Part shown: piece by piece, positions 8,060-17,755 of the stretch | Layout of the letters: every line of letters starts with the position of its first letter | Position numbering within the stretch: the first letter of the stretch is position 1 | DNA from: Marinococcus halophilus | Lineage (GTDB): Bacteria > Bacillota > Bacilli > Bacillales > Marinococcaceae | Direction of reading: 5' to 3' | NCBI RefSeq assembly: GCF_002265875.1 | Contig: NZ_NPFA01000004.1 | Span: 1 to 64,000 of the forward strand | DNA: 64,000 nucleotides | Translations under genes and position numbers: made by a program | The notes under the pieces: generated by a model | Told to the model about the DNA's origin: nothing | What the model saw: the letters and a program-made list of their open reading frames with translations, nothing else | Databases searched by the model: none

Positions 8060-8361
8060 TTGTTCGGGTGGTCGGTGTCCCCGAGCCGGGGGTTATCGAA
8101 ATGAAGATAGTCGATGGCCGGATGATAGCTGATGGTCATGCCGTCGAGGTACCACTGGTCCTGCGGCTCGACAAAAAAGCGGAGGCCGCCTGCTTCTGTC
8201 TGGTAACTGACGGCGGACGGCTCGCCGGGGTCAACCCCGATGGAAAATCCGCCGGAGCCAACGCCGCCAATGCGGACAAACAGGCGCACCGCGGCACCGT
8301 CGGCCAGATCCATTTCCTGCTTGTAGTGCTGGCCGGCTTCTTCGGTAATGGTCATTTGCAT
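8056..8361 (-). CDS. HesB/IscA-like protein (YneR type)
   Basis: A 101-residue protein with the HesB fold: MTITEEAGQHYKQEM, VRIGGVGSGGFSIGV, then RFFVEPQDQWYLDG. It contains no cysteine at all, so it cannot carry an iron-sulphur cluster as A-type carriers do; the YneR branch in Bacilli is similar. Function unknown. The start ATG at 8361 has AAGGGA upstream; the ATG six bases on is also possible. Its stop codon overlaps the stop of the preceding convergent methyltransferase gene, with no terminator between them. Confidence 0.8.
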   Translation of the reverse strand: MQMTITEEAGQHYKQEMDLADGAAVRLFVRIGGVGSGGFSIGVDPGEPSAVSYQTEAGGLRFFVEPQDQWYLDGMTISYHPAIDYLHFDNPRLGDTDHPNN

Positions 8362-8447
8362 ACGTATCTTTCGCTCCCTTCCACTCTTTGTTATATCATG
8401 AAGGAAGGAGCCATACCAAACAGAGTTCATATCAAGGAGGAATCGTC

Positions 8448-9965
8448 ATGCCGGATTATGCACAAATCGAACAGGAGTTTTTGAACGAACAGCGCAGCCT
8501 GAATGCCTACGACCAGGCGCTCAGCCTGCTTGGCTGGGACGCGCGGACCGGCGCGCCCAGAAAAGGCGTGGAGGAACGCTCGGAGGTGGTGGGGGCTCTT
8601 GCCGCTGAATTGTTTGCCCGAAAAACCTCCGGGCACCTGAAGGACATGAGCCAGCATCTGCTCGAACCGGAAGCGGCGGAGCAGGTCTCCGCCGTTGCGC
8701 GGCGGGCTGCGGAAGAGACCCTGGTGGATGTGGAGCGGATGGAGCGCCTGCCCCGGAACGAGTATCAAGCGTTCACCACGCTCACTTCCAAAACGGAATC
8801 ATACTGGGAAGAGGCGAAAGCCTCCGGGGATTTCGAAAGTTTCCGCCCCTACCTGGAAGAAATTGTGGCGTACCAGCGCCGGTTCGCCGATTACCTCGGG
8901 TACGAGGCGCATCCATACGACGCGCTGCTGCATGACTTTGAGCCCGGCATGACCGTCTCGACCCTCGATGATACATTTTCCAAGCTCCGGGACGGCCTGC
9001 TGCCGCTTGTGGAACAGGTGAAAGCAGCCCCGGCCCGGCCCGATACATCGTTTCTGCATGCCCATGTTCCAAAGGACCGGCAACGTGCCTTCAGCGAGCA
9101 CGTGCTCCGGCAGATGACGTACGACTTTGATGCCGGACGGCTTGATGAAGCCGTGCACCCGTTTGCCGTCGGCCTGAACCACAACGACGTGCGGGTCACG
9201 ACCAAATACGACGAACACGATTTCCGCACCGCCGTGTTCGGTACGATCCATGAAGGCGGCCATGCGCTGTATGAGCAGAACCTCGGCACGGACCTGGCCG
9301 GCACCATTTTAGCGGACGGGGCGTCCATGGGCATTCATGAGTCGCAATCGCTCTTCTGGGAAAATTTCGTGGCGCGGACCCGCTCGTTCTGGGAAAACAA
9401 CTACGGCAAACTCCAGGAGCTTAGCGGCGGCCAGTTTCAGCACGTGGCCCTCGATGATTTTTATTTTGCCGTCAACAGCGTCGAGCCGTCCCTGATCCGG
9501 ATCGAAGCTGACGAAATGACGTATTCGCTGCACATCATTCTCCGCTACGAGCTGGAAAAAGCTCTGATCGAAGGCAGCCTGCAGGTAAAGGACCTGCCGG
9601 AGGCCTGGAATGAAAAAATGAAGCAGTACCTCGGCGTCCTGCCATCCAATCACGCGGAAGGCGTGCTGCAGGACGTGCACTGGGCAGGCGGGGCCTTTGG
9701 CTACTTTCCGTCGTATGCGCTTGGCTATATCTACGCCGCCCAGTTTCAGCAGGCCATAGTCCGTGACCTTCCGGCATTCGACGATCTGGTTGCAAGCGGC
9801 GACCTTGCGCCGATCCGGCACTGGCTGACCGAACGCGTGCACCAGCATGGGCGGATGAAGCGCCCGGCCGAGATCGTTACGGCCGCCACCGGGGAAGGGA
9901 CGAACCCGGAGCCGCTGCTCGCTCATTTGTCCCACAAATATCAGAGCCTGTACCGCTGGTCCTGA
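8448..9965 (+). CDS. M32 family metallocarboxypeptidase
   Basis: Zinc carboxypeptidase (Taq carboxypeptidase family, YpwA in B. subtilis) that removes C-terminal amino acids from peptides in the cytoplasm. The zinc motif HEGGH (TIHEGGHALYEQN) lies near residue 268, and the second-half family signature GIHESQSLFWEN near 298 supplies the third zinc ligand. The segments SLLGWD near 27 and SVEPSLIRIEADE near 348 also match. The length of 505 is standard. ATG 8448 is 8 nt after AAGGAGG; the in-frame upstream extension has no ribosome site. A 7-bp hairpin lies just after the stop. Confidence 0.93.
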   Translation: MPDYAQIEQEFLNEQRSLNAYDQALSLLGWDARTGAPRKGVEERSEVVGALAAELFARKTSGHLKDMSQHLLEPEAAEQVSAVARRAAEETLVDVERMERLPRNEYQAFTTLTSKTESYWEEAKASGDFESFRPYLEEIVAYQRRFADYLGYEAHPYDALLHDFEPGMTVSTLDDTFSKLRDGLLPLVEQVKAAPARPDTSFLHAHVPKDRQRAFSEHVLRQMTYDFDAGRLDEAVHPFAVGLNHNDVRVTTKYDEHDFRTAVFGTIHEGGHALYEQNLGTDLAGTILADGASMGIHESQSLFWENFVARTRSFWENNYGKLQELSGGQFQHVALDDFYFAVNSVEPSLIRIEADEMTYSLHIILRYELEKALIEGSLQVKDLPEAWNEKMKQYLGVLPSNHAEGVLQDVHWAGGAFGYFPSYALGYIYAAQFQQAIVRDLPAFDDLVASGDLAPIRHWLTERVHQHGRMKRPAEIVTAATGEGTNPEPLLAHLSHKYQSLYRWS

Positions 9966-9967
9966 TC

Positions 9968-9986
9968 CCGCCGGTGCCTCCGGCGG
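9968..9986 (+). terminator. GC-rich hairpin after the M32 gene (weak terminator)
   Basis: Perfect CCGCCGG / CCGGCGG stem with a 5-nt loop three bases after the stop codon. No T run follows, so termination is uncertain. Confidence 0.35.
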
Positions 9987-10010
9987 CGAATTTCCGTCCC
10001 GGGACGTTTG

Positions 10011-10033
10011 AAGGAGGCGCTTTTGTGAAATAA
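10011..10033 (+). other. start-stop minigene (Met-Lys-stop) in the opu leader
   Basis: A perfect AAGGAGG (10011-10017) stands 7 nt before GTG AAA TAA (10025-10033). It lies 60 nt upstream of the OpuBA-like start codon. GTCCCGGGAC at 9996-10005 and GTCCC at 10058-10062 could fold around it. It may be a regulatory minigene, or the relic of a lost gene. Confidence 0.4.
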
Positions 10034-10092
10034 AGTAGAGACTCTAATATTTTAGATGTCCCTTGCACCAGAACCATTAGAGGGGGATTGGC

Positions 10093-11169
10093 ATGATTAC
10101 ATTCACTGACATTGCAAAGACGTTTCCGGGCGCTGAACACCCGGCCGTCCAGAACTTCAACGCCACGGTCGAGCAGGGGGAATTTTTCGTCCTGATCGGC
10201 CCGAGCGGCTGCGGCAAGACGACGACGCTGAAAATGATCAACCGGCTGATTGAGCCCACCGCCGGCACGATTCATATTCAGGGCAAGGATATCCGGGAAT
10301 GGGACCGCCACGAGCTGCGCTGGAACATCGGGTACGTACTCCAGCAGATTGCGCTGTTTCCGACGATGACCATCGCGGAAAACATTGCGGTTGTTCCGGA
10401 AATGCGGCGCTGGAAGAAAAACGAGATCAAGGACCGCGTCGATGAACTGCTGGAGATGGTCGGTCTCGACCCGGATACATACCGCAACCGGAAGCCGTCG
10501 GAACTCTCCGGCGGCCAGCAGCAACGGATCGGGGTCATCCGGGCCCTTGCTGCCGATCCGGACATTATTCTGATGGACGAGCCGTTCAGCGCGCTCGATC
10601 CGCTGAGCCGGGAGCAGCTGCAGGAGGACATCCGGGCCCTCCAGCAGAATATCCAGAAAACGATCGTCTTTGTTACCCACGACATGGACGAAGCACTCGC
10701 CCTCGGCGACCGGATCTGTCTCATGAAAGATGGCGACGTCGTCCAGACCGGCACGCCCCGGGAGCTGAAAAATGAACCGGCCAACGATTTTGTGCGCGAC
10801 TTTATCGGCGACCGCCGGGACGAATGGGATACCCCGGTCCGATCGGTCATGAGCGGGCGGGACAGCCAGTACATTGCAAGCGTCCACGATATGCCCGAGA
10901 TGCCGCTGTACCCGGCGCCGCTCTATATTTTCGACCAGAATGACACGTTTCTCGGCCGGCGGGACGGCGACTCGATCACGTCCCAGAAAACCGTGATTTC
11001 CCCGGATCACGTGCTGTACGACGCCCTTAGAACCTTTAATGACACCGAGGCCGAAGCGCTGCCGGTGCTCGAGGAAGGGCGGCTCGTGGGGGCGCTCAGC
11101 TACAAAGACGTCATGCAGTTTCTGCAGAAAGCAAAGCTCGCATCCGCAGGAGGTGACACGAAAGCATGA
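10093..11169 (+). CDS. glycine betaine/choline ABC transporter ATPase (OpuBA/OpuCA type)
   Basis: ATP-binding subunit driving import of compatible solutes (betaine, choline, carnitine or similar). Walker A GPSGCGKTT near residue 36, signature LSGGQQQR near 136, Walker B ILMDEPFSALDP near 157 and the His-switch FVTHD are all present. The C-terminal ~110 residues resemble a CBS pair, the ionic-strength sensor of this family, though the first half looks degenerate. ATG 10093 follows AGAGGGGG. The ATGA overlap with the next gene shows coupling. The exact substrate cannot be told from sequence. Confidence 0.9.
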   Translation: MITFTDIAKTFPGAEHPAVQNFNATVEQGEFFVLIGPSGCGKTTTLKMINRLIEPTAGTIHIQGKDIREWDRHELRWNIGYVLQQIALFPTMTIAENIAVVPEMRRWKKNEIKDRVDELLEMVGLDPDTYRNRKPSELSGGQQQRIGVIRALAADPDIILMDEPFSALDPLSREQLQEDIRALQQNIQKTIVFVTHDMDEALALGDRICLMKDGDVVQTGTPRELKNEPANDFVRDFIGDRRDEWDTPVRSVMSGRDSQYIASVHDMPEMPLYPAPLYIFDQNDTFLGRRDGDSITSQKTVISPDHVLYDALRTFNDTEAEALPVLEEGRLVGALSYKDVMQFLQKAKLASAGGDTKA

Positions 11170-12704
11170 ACCTTCTCGAAAATACGTATCAGCTGTTTAC
11201 TGATGAACAGGGACAGTTCTGGACCCTCGTGTGGGAGCACGTCAATATGAGCCTGATTTCGCTTTTGTGCGCGTCGTTTATTGCGGTGCCGGTCGGCGTG
11301 CTTTTAACCCGGCGCCGGTCGATTGCCGAACCAATCATCGGCGTCGCCGCTGTGCTGCAGACGATCCCGAGTCTGGCCCTTCTCGGGTTTATGATTCTCA
11401 TACTCAACCAGATCGGCACGGTGCCGGCAGTGGTCGCGTTGACCGCCTATGCGCTGCTTCCGATCCTGCGTAACACCTACACCGGCATCGCCGGCGTGGA
11501 TCCGGCTCTTGTGGAAGCGGCCACCGGCATGGGGATGAATTCCTTCCGGCGCCTGCGCAAAATTGAGCTGCCGATGGCCATGCCGGTGATCATGGCCGGG
11601 ATCCGGACCTCCATGGTCTTGATTGTCGGGACCGCCACCTTGGCGGCTCTGATCAGTGCGGGAGGCCTCGGTGATTTCATCATGACGGGCATCGACCGGG
11701 CAGACAACGCCTATATTCTGCTCGGCGCCATTCCAGCTGCTCTGTTGGCCCTGTTTTTTGACCTGGTGCTACGGATCACAGAACGCACCTCCCAGGGCAA
11801 AGCGCTTGCTCCCGTAGCAGTTGTTCTCGGCGTGGCCCTGTTAGTCGTCATCACCCCGGCGCTGGCCTCCACCCAGCAGGAAGAGCTCGTGATCGGCGGG
11901 AAGGAAGGGGCCGAACCTGAAATTCTCGCCAACATGTATTCGCTCCTGATTGAGGAAAACACCGATCTTGAGACGAGCGTTGAGGCCGGCCTGGGGAGCA
12001 CCAGCATCGCGTTTAACGCCCTGGAGTCCGACGACATTGATATTTATCCGGAGTTTACCGGGACCGTTACCGCCAACCTGTATGACCAGGGGGTGCCGGC
12101 CGGAAGCACCCGCGAGGAAGTATACGAAGAGGCGCGCAGCCTGCTTGAAGATGACGGCCTGGCCTACCTGGAGCCGATGGAGTACAACAATACGTATGCG
12201 CTGGCGCTCCGGCAGGAAGAGGCGGACCGCCTCGGAATTGAAACGATTTCCGAGCTCGAGCCGCATACCGATGAGCTTGTGCCCGGGTTTACCTTCGAAT
12301 TTGCTGACCGTCAGACCGACGGCTATCCCGCGATTGTCGAGACGTATGGGTTTGAGTTTGACGAAGTGGAAACTCTTGATGCCGGCCTTCGTTCGAATGC
12401 CCTGCAGGAGGGCCAGATCGATTTAATTGACGCCTACTCCACCGATGCGTATATCATAGAGTACGGGCTTACCGTACTAGAAGACGACGAAAATGTGTTT
12501 CCGCCGTACCAGGGCGCTCCGCTCTTGAAGCAGGAAACCCTGGATGACAACCCCGGCCTGGAAGAGGCGTTAAACCGTCTTGGCGGCCAGATTACCAATG
12601 AAGAAATGCAGGAAATGAACTACCAGGTGGACTATGAAAACGCGGATCACCGGGAAGTTGCCCGGACGTACCTGGAGGAAAACAATCTGCTTGGCGGCAA
12701 TTAA
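11166..12704 (+). CDS. OpuB-type permease fused to its substrate-binding protein
   Basis: One polypeptide carries both the membrane channel and the binding domain of the osmoprotectant transporter. Residues ~20-215 have about six membrane helices with the ABC permease EAA-type loop (EAATGMGMNSFRRLRKIELP). Another hydrophobic segment (~222-238) ends in ALAS and leads into an extracellular OpuAC-like binding domain (residues 245-512: VIGGKEGAEPEILANMY, DDIDIYPEFTGT, IDLIDAYSTDAY). The binding domain is strikingly acidic, as expected for a secreted domain in brine. In B. subtilis permease and binding protein are separate genes; fusions are known elsewhere. No second permease gene is needed. Confidence 0.9.
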   Translation: MNLLENTYQLFTDEQGQFWTLVWEHVNMSLISLLCASFIAVPVGVLLTRRRSIAEPIIGVAAVLQTIPSLALLGFMILILNQIGTVPAVVALTAYALLPILRNTYTGIAGVDPALVEAATGMGMNSFRRLRKIELPMAMPVIMAGIRTSMVLIVGTATLAALISAGGLGDFIMTGIDRADNAYILLGAIPAALLALFFDLVLRITERTSQGKALAPVAVVLGVALLVVITPALASTQQEELVIGGKEGAEPEILANMYSLLIEENTDLETSVEAGLGSTSIAFNALESDDIDIYPEFTGTVTANLYDQGVPAGSTREEVYEEARSLLEDDGLAYLEPMEYNNTYALALRQEEADRLGIETISELEPHTDELVPGFTFEFADRQTDGYPAIVETYGFEFDEVETLDAGLRSNALQEGQIDLIDAYSTDAYIIEYGLTVLEDDENVFPPYQGAPLLKQETLDDNPGLEEALNRLGGQITNEEMQEMNYQVDYENADHREVARTYLEENNLLGGN

Positions 12705-12740
12705 CCGCCTGCTAGTTAGTATTTAAAGGAGGAATTCCCA

Positions 12741-13145
12741 ATGAAAAACCCTGAACGACAGGAAATACGGGCCATTCTTGACCGCAGCCAGCGTATCGCG
12801 GTCGTCGGCCTGTCAGATAACCCGTACCGGACGTCGTACCAGATCAGCAAAGTCATGCTTGAAGCCGGCTATGAGATCATCCCGGTGAACCCAACGGTGG
12901 AGAAAGTGTTTGACATTCCGGCCGTGGACTCCCTGAAAGACATCGAAGGGCACATTGATATCGTGAATGTGTTCCGCCGCAGCGAGTTTCTGAAAGGTGT
13001 GGCCGAAGAAGCCGCCCAGGTGGATGCGGACGTCTTCTGGGCCCAGCTCGGCCTGGTGAGCGAAGAAGCGTACGACATTGCAGCCAATGCGGGCATGACG
13101 GTAATCATGGACCGCTGCATCAAAGTGGAGCATGCAATCGCATAG
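12741..13145 (+). CDS. CoA-binding domain protein (YneT/YccU family)
   Basis: A 134-residue single-domain Rossmann protein that should bind coenzyme A. The glycine-rich start IAVVGLSDNPYRTSYQISK, the PVNP turn and the end MDRCIKVEH are typical of YccU/YneT. Ribosome site AAAGGAGG lies 6 nt before the ATG. In B. subtilis yneT also sits directly before parE, so the neighbourhood is conserved. Biological role is not established. Confidence 0.88.
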   Translation: MKNPERQEIRAILDRSQRIAVVGLSDNPYRTSYQISKVMLEAGYEIIPVNPTVEKVFDIPAVDSLKDIEGHIDIVNVFRRSEFLKGVAEEAAQVDADVFWAQLGLVSEEAYDIAANAGMTVIMDRCIKVEHAIA

Positions 13146-13168
13146 CACGATTATATCAACCAGCATTC

Positions 13169-13200
13169 AACCTTGGCAGGGCTTTCCTGCCAAGGTTTTC
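13169..13200 (+). terminator. terminator after the CoA-binding protein gene
   Basis: Perfect 12-bp stem AACCTTGGCAGG / CCTGCCAAGGTT with a 5-nt loop followed by TTCC. It separates this gene from parEC. Confidence 0.85.
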
Positions 13201-13229
13201 CTGTCTGCGGGCAGAAACAGGCCAAAATC

Positions 13230-13243
13230 GAAACATATGTTCC
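13230..13243 (+). promoter_or_regulatory. LexA-like box upstream of parE
   Basis: GAAACATATGTTCC contains the full core AACATATGTT and matches CGAACRNRYGTTYG at 11 of 14 positions. It ends 6 bp before the parE -35. parEC is reported in the B. subtilis LexA regulon, which supports the call. Confidence 0.55.
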
Positions 13244-13249
13244 CGTTCA

Positions 13250-13279
13250 TTGACAAACTGTGTTAGTATGAAATATAAC
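13250..13279 (+). promoter_or_regulatory. parEC promoter
   Basis: Perfect -35 TTGACA (13250-13255), an 18-bp spacer and TATAAC (13274-13279), 32 bp before the parE GTG. Confidence 0.65.
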
Positions 13280-13311
13280 TAGAACGGAGAAGGAAGAAGG
13301 GAGAGACAGGA

Positions 13312-15288
13312 GTGGCAGCAGATAAATCCTATCAATACAATGATGAATCCATTCAGGTACTGGAGGGGCTTGAAGCGGTCCGGAAACGGCCGGGCATGTA
13401 TATCGGCAGCACGGACAGCCGCGGGCTTCACCACCTGATTTTTGAAATCGTCGATAATTCGGTGGACGAAGCGCTTGCCGGTTACGGCAGCGTCATTGAA
13501 GTAACCCTGCACAAAGACGGAAGCGTCGCCGTTTCCGACCACGGCCGGGGCATGCCGACCGGCACCCACAGCTCCGGAAAGCCGACCCCGGAAGTCATCC
13601 TGACCGTGCTGCACGCCGGCGGGAAATTCGGGCAGGGCGGCTATGCGACGAGCGGCGGGCTTCACGGCGTCGGCGCCTCGGTCGTAAACGCGCTGTCAGA
13701 GTGGCTCGAAGTCACCATTTACCGCGACAACCAGATTTTCACGCAGCGCTTTGAGAACGGGGGCCGGCCCGTCACCACCCTCGAACAGAAGGGCAGCACC
13801 AAAAAAACCGGCACGACGATCCGGTTTAAGCCGGACGCTTCGATGTTCAATGCGGTGCACTACCAGTTTGACGTCCTCGCCGAACGCCTGCGTGAAGCGG
13901 CATTCCTGCTGAAGGGCACAAGCATCCGCCTGCATGACAAGCGCGACAAAGAAACGGTGTCCGAGGAATTTCAGTTTGAAACCGGCATCCAGGCGTTTGT
14001 GGAATACTTGAACGAAGACAAGGAAACGCTCCATCCGGTCGTATCGTTTGAAGGCCAGGCCCAGGACATTCAAGTGGATTTTTCGTTCCAGTTCACCGAC
14101 GGCTACACTGAAAACATGCTGTCGTTTGTGAACAATGTCCGCACCCGGGACGGGGGCACCCATGAGTCCGGCGCCCGTTCGGCGTTCACCCGTGTACTCA
14201 ATGACCATGCCCGCAAGCTCCAGCTGCTGAAGGAGAAGGACAAAAACCTCGACGGCAGCGATATCCGCGAAGGCTTGACCGCCGTGGTCTCCATCCGGAT
14301 TCCCGAGCATCTGCTGCAGTTTGAAGGCCAGACGAAAAGCAAGCTCGGCACCCCGGAAGCCCGGTCTGCCGTGGATCAGTATATTACAGATCGGTTGACG
14401 TATTTTCTCGAAGAAAATTCCACGGTCAGCACCATGCTGATCAAAAAGGCGATCAAAGCGGCCCAGGTGCGGGAAGCGGCGCGCAAGGCCCGCGAAGAAG
14501 CCCGGAATGGCAAAAAGAACCGGAAAAAAGACGCGCTCCTGAGTGGCAAGCTCACCCCGGCGCAGTCCAAGAACCCGGAGCGCAACGAGCTGTACCTCGT
14601 CGAGGGCGATTCGGCCGGCGGCTCCGCCAAGCAGGGGCGCGACCGGAAGTTCCAGGCCGTACTCCCGCTTCGCGGCAAGGTAATTAACACCGAAAAAGCC
14701 AAGCTCGATGACATCATGAAAAACGAAGAGATCCGCACCATTATCTATGCACTCGGGGCCGGGGTTGGTACGGATTTCACCCTCGAGGACCGGAATTACG
14801 ACAAAGTTGTCATTATGACGGACGCCGATACCGACGGCGCTCATATCCAGGTGCTTTTGCTGACGTTTTTCTACCGCTACATGCGCGAGCTGGTGGAAGC
14901 GGGAAAAGTCTATATTGCGCTGCCGCCGCTCTATAAGGTCAGCAAGGGCAGCGGGGCCAGACAGAAAGCCGAATACGCCTGGGAGGAAAACGGCCTCCAG
15001 GAAGCCATTCAGCGTGTTGGCAAAGGCTACGCCATCCAGCGCTATAAAGGTCTCGGGGAAATGGACGCCTCCCAGCTGTGGGAAACGACGATGAATCCGG
15101 AGAGCCGGACCCTTATCCGGGTGACGGTGGAAGACGGCGCCCGCGCAGACCGACGCGTATCCACGCTGATGGGCAATAAAGTAGAGCCCCGGCGCAAATG
15201 GATCGAATCCAACGTGGCGTTCGGCATGGAAGAGGACTTGAATATTTTAGATAACACTGATTTGCAGATTATTAAGGAGGAACCGTAA
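13312..15288 (+). CDS. parE: DNA topoisomerase IV subunit B
   Basis: ATPase subunit of topoisomerase IV, which unlinks daughter chromosomes. GHKL ATPase motifs: EIVDNSVDEALAGYG near residue 43, DHGRGMPTG near 73 and GLHGVGASVVNAL near 113. The TOPRIM domain has LVEGDSAGGSAKQGRDR near 428 and the metal-binding DADTDGAH near 503. It has 658 residues, and the GTG start lies 8 nt after GAGAGAC/AGGAG. The parC GTG follows the stop codon with no gap. The TOPRIM text (VLPLRGKVINTEKA) fits ParE but does not by itself exclude GyrB; the pairing with parC as in B. subtilis yneT-parE-parC decides it. Confidence 0.93.
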   Translation: MAADKSYQYNDESIQVLEGLEAVRKRPGMYIGSTDSRGLHHLIFEIVDNSVDEALAGYGSVIEVTLHKDGSVAVSDHGRGMPTGTHSSGKPTPEVILTVLHAGGKFGQGGYATSGGLHGVGASVVNALSEWLEVTIYRDNQIFTQRFENGGRPVTTLEQKGSTKKTGTTIRFKPDASMFNAVHYQFDVLAERLREAAFLLKGTSIRLHDKRDKETVSEEFQFETGIQAFVEYLNEDKETLHPVVSFEGQAQDIQVDFSFQFTDGYTENMLSFVNNVRTRDGGTHESGARSAFTRVLNDHARKLQLLKEKDKNLDGSDIREGLTAVVSIRIPEHLLQFEGQTKSKLGTPEARSAVDQYITDRLTYFLEENSTVSTMLIKKAIKAAQVREAARKAREEARNGKKNRKKDALLSGKLTPAQSKNPERNELYLVEGDSAGGSAKQGRDRKFQAVLPLRGKVINTEKAKLDDIMKNEEIRTIIYALGAGVGTDFTLEDRNYDKVVIMTDADTDGAHIQVLLLTFFYRYMRELVEAGKVYIALPPLYKVSKGSGARQKAEYAWEENGLQEAIQRVGKGYAIQRYKGLGEMDASQLWETTMNPESRTLIRVTVEDGARADRRVSTLMGNKVEPRRKWIESNVAFGMEEDLNILDNTDLQIIKEEP

Positions 15289-17715
15289 GTGGCTGAGGCA
15301 GAACAATACTTGGATCTGCGCCTTGAAGACGTTCTCGGGGAACGTTTTGGGCGCTACAGCAAATATATTATTCAGGAGCGTGCCCTCCCGGATGCGCGTG
15401 ACGGGTTAAAGCCCGTCCAGCGCCGGATTCTGTTTGCGATGCTTCAAGACGGCAACACCGCGGACAAACCATTCCGCAAAGCCGCAAAAACGGTCGGGAA
15501 CGTGATCGGGAACTACCATCCCCACGGCGACTCCTCGGTGTATGAAGCGATGGTGCGGATGAGCCAGGAATGGAAGGTACGCGCCCCGCTCGTTGAAATG
15601 CACGGCAACAACGGGTCCGTCGACGGGGATCCGCCGGCGGCGATGCGGTACACGGAAGCACGGCTGGCAAACGTTTCGTCGGAGCTGTTGAAAGACATTG
15701 AAAAACAGACGGTGGAGCATGTAACGAACTTTGACGATACCCAGGAGGAGCCGACCGTCCTGCCGGCGAAATTTCCCAATCTGCTGGTGAACGGATCGAC
15801 CGGTATTTCCTCCGGGTACGCCACCGATATTCCGCCGCACCAGCTGGGGGAAATTATTGATGCGGCCGTTGCCCAGCTGGAAAATCCGGCGGTGGCCACC
15901 GATGAACTGATGCAGTACGTCCAGGGGCCCGATTTTCCAACCGGCGGCGTGATCCAGGGCAGGGACGGCATCCGCCAGGCGTATGAGACCGGGCGGGGCA
16001 AAGTCGTGGTCCGTGCCAAAACGAGCATTGAGCAGGTGCGGGGCGGCCGGGAGCAGATCCTGATTACCGAACTTCCGTACGAAGTAAATAAATCCTCGCT
16101 TGTAAAGAAAATGGACGAGCTCCGGTTCGACCGTAAAGTCGACGGGGTCGCAGAAGTTCGTGATGATACGGACCGCACGGGACTGCGGGTCGTCATTGAG
16201 CTGAAAAAAGACGCCGATGCCCAGAGCGTGCTCAACTTTTATTACAAAATGACCGACCTGCAGGTGTCCTACAATTTCAATATGGTCGCCATCAACAACC
16301 GGACCCCGCAGCTGATGAATCTAAAGCAGCTGCTGGATGCCTACATCAGCCACCGGCGGAGCGTCGTCACCAACCGCTCCCAGTTTGAGCTCGATAAAGC
16401 GGAGCGGCGCCAACATATCGTCGAAGGACTGATTAAGGCGATCAGCGTACTCGACCAGGTGATTGATACGATCCGCCAGTCGGAAAACAAGAAAAACGCG
16501 AAGGAAAACCTCGTGGAGCAGTTTGCCTTTACGGATGCCCAGGCTGAAGCGATCGTGAACCTTCAGCTGTACCGACTGACAAATACCGACGTCACCCAGC
16601 TGGAGAAGGAAGCCGGGCAGCTGGAAAAGGAAATCAAACGTCTCCGCGGCATTCTTTCAAGTGAAAAAAAGCTGCAGCAGGTCGTGAAAAAAGAGCTGCA
16701 GGAAGTGAAAAAACAGTATGATGATACCCGTCGTACCGTGATTGAAGCGGAAATCGAAGAGCTCAAAATTGACCGCGAGGTGATGATCCCGTCCGAAGAC
16801 GTGATTGTTACGGCTACGGCGGAAGGCTACATCAAACGCACGAGCCAGCGGTCCTATGCGGCTTCGAACACCGAACCGCCAGGGATGAAAGAAGAAGACG
16901 CCCTGTTGTTTTTCAGCGACATGAATACGACAGAGATGCTGCTGTTGTTTACGAAAAAAGGACAGTTTATCTACCTGCCGGTGCACATGCTCTCTGATAT
17001 CCGCTGGAAGGATAACGGCCAGCATATCGGCAACATTTCTCCGCTCGATCCGGGAGATGCACTCGTGGCCGTGGTGCCGGTGCAGGAATTCACCGATGAG
17101 GATTATTTTGTGTTTATTACCCGCCAGGGCATGATCAAAAAAACCGCGATGAGCGCCTATCAAGCTTCACGCTACGGACGTTCCATGATCGGAATGAATG
17201 TCAAGGACGGAGATGAAGTGCTTGCCGTATACCAAACGAACGGGGAGCAGGAACTGTTTCTTACCACCCACCAAAACTACGGCCTTCGCTTCCACGAACA
17301 GGAGGTTTCTCCTGTCGGTGTGCGGGCGGCCGGGGTTAAGGCAATTGACTTGAAAGAAGACGATGCCGTGACCGGGGCGCATGTGACGTCGGCGTACGAA
17401 ACTGAGGATGCCATCATGGTGACCCAGCGCGGCGGTGTTAAACGCATGAGCCTGGATGACATTCCAATAACGAACCGGGCCAAACGAGGCGTTGTCCTGT
17501 GGAAAGAGGTCAAATCCAAGCCACACCGGATTATTGCAAGCTACATTATGGCCAGCGAGCCATTTGTGCTCCAGGCCCGCACGAAACACACAACCGTGAC
17601 GATTGATCCAGCCAAGTACCGGCGGGTCGACCGTTACAGCAATGGCTCCTATGTCATTGATACGAAAAAGCATGGGGTGATTGAAGCGGTATGGAAGGAC
17701 GTACCTTACCAGTAA
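15289..17715 (+). CDS. parC: DNA topoisomerase IV subunit A
   Basis: Breakage-reunion subunit of topoisomerase IV. The catalytic tyrosine is Tyr121 ([10 protein letters not shown]). The quinolone-determining region reads [12 protein letters not shown], with the wild-type Ser (82) and Glu (86) corresponding to S. aureus Ser80 and Glu84, so no classical resistance change is present. A long coiled-coil segment covers residues ~430-500, and the C-terminal beta-pinwheel follows. It lacks a clear GyrA box, as expected for ParC. Length is 808. The start GTG 15289 abuts the parE stop, and the ribosome site AAGGAGG lies inside parE. Confidence 0.93.
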   Translation: MAEAEQYLDLRLEDVLGERFGRYSKYIIQERALPDARDGLKPVQRRILFAMLQDGNTADKPFRKAAKTVGNVIGNYHPHGDSSVYEAMVRMSQEWKVRAPLVEMHGNNGSVDGDPPAAMRYTEARLANVSSELLKDIEKQTVEHVTNFDDTQEEPTVLPAKFPNLLVNGSTGISSGYATDIPPHQLGEIIDAAVAQLENPAVATDELMQYVQGPDFPTGGVIQGRDGIRQAYETGRGKVVVRAKTSIEQVRGGREQILITELPYEVNKSSLVKKMDELRFDRKVDGVAEVRDDTDRTGLRVVIELKKDADAQSVLNFYYKMTDLQVSYNFNMVAINNRTPQLMNLKQLLDAYISHRRSVVTNRSQFELDKAERRQHIVEGLIKAISVLDQVIDTIRQSENKKNAKENLVEQFAFTDAQAEAIVNLQLYRLTNTDVTQLEKEAGQLEKEIKRLRGILSSEKKLQQVVKKELQEVKKQYDDTRRTVIEAEIEELKIDREVMIPSEDVIVTATAEGYIKRTSQRSYAASNTEPPGMKEEDALLFFSDMNTTEMLLLFTKKGQFIYLPVHMLSDIRWKDNGQHIGNISPLDPGDALVAVVPVQEFTDEDYFVFITRQGMIKKTAMSAYQASRYGRSMIGMNVKDGDEVLAVYQTNGEQELFLTTHQNYGLRFHEQEVSPVGVRAAGVKAIDLKEDDAVTGAHVTSAYETEDAIMVTQRGGVKRMSLDDIPITNRAKRGVVLWKEVKSKPHRIIASYIMASEPFVLQARTKHTTVTIDPAKYRRVDRYSNGSYVIDTKKHGVIEAVWKDVPYQ

Positions 17716-17755
17716 ACCAGACTCCAGCTGCTTTTATAAAGGACGCTGAACAACC

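Noticed and set aside
9877-11010. Long minus-strand frame opposite the OpuBA-like gene
   Set aside because: Shadow of a GC-rich gene; the plus-strand ATPase motifs are complete.
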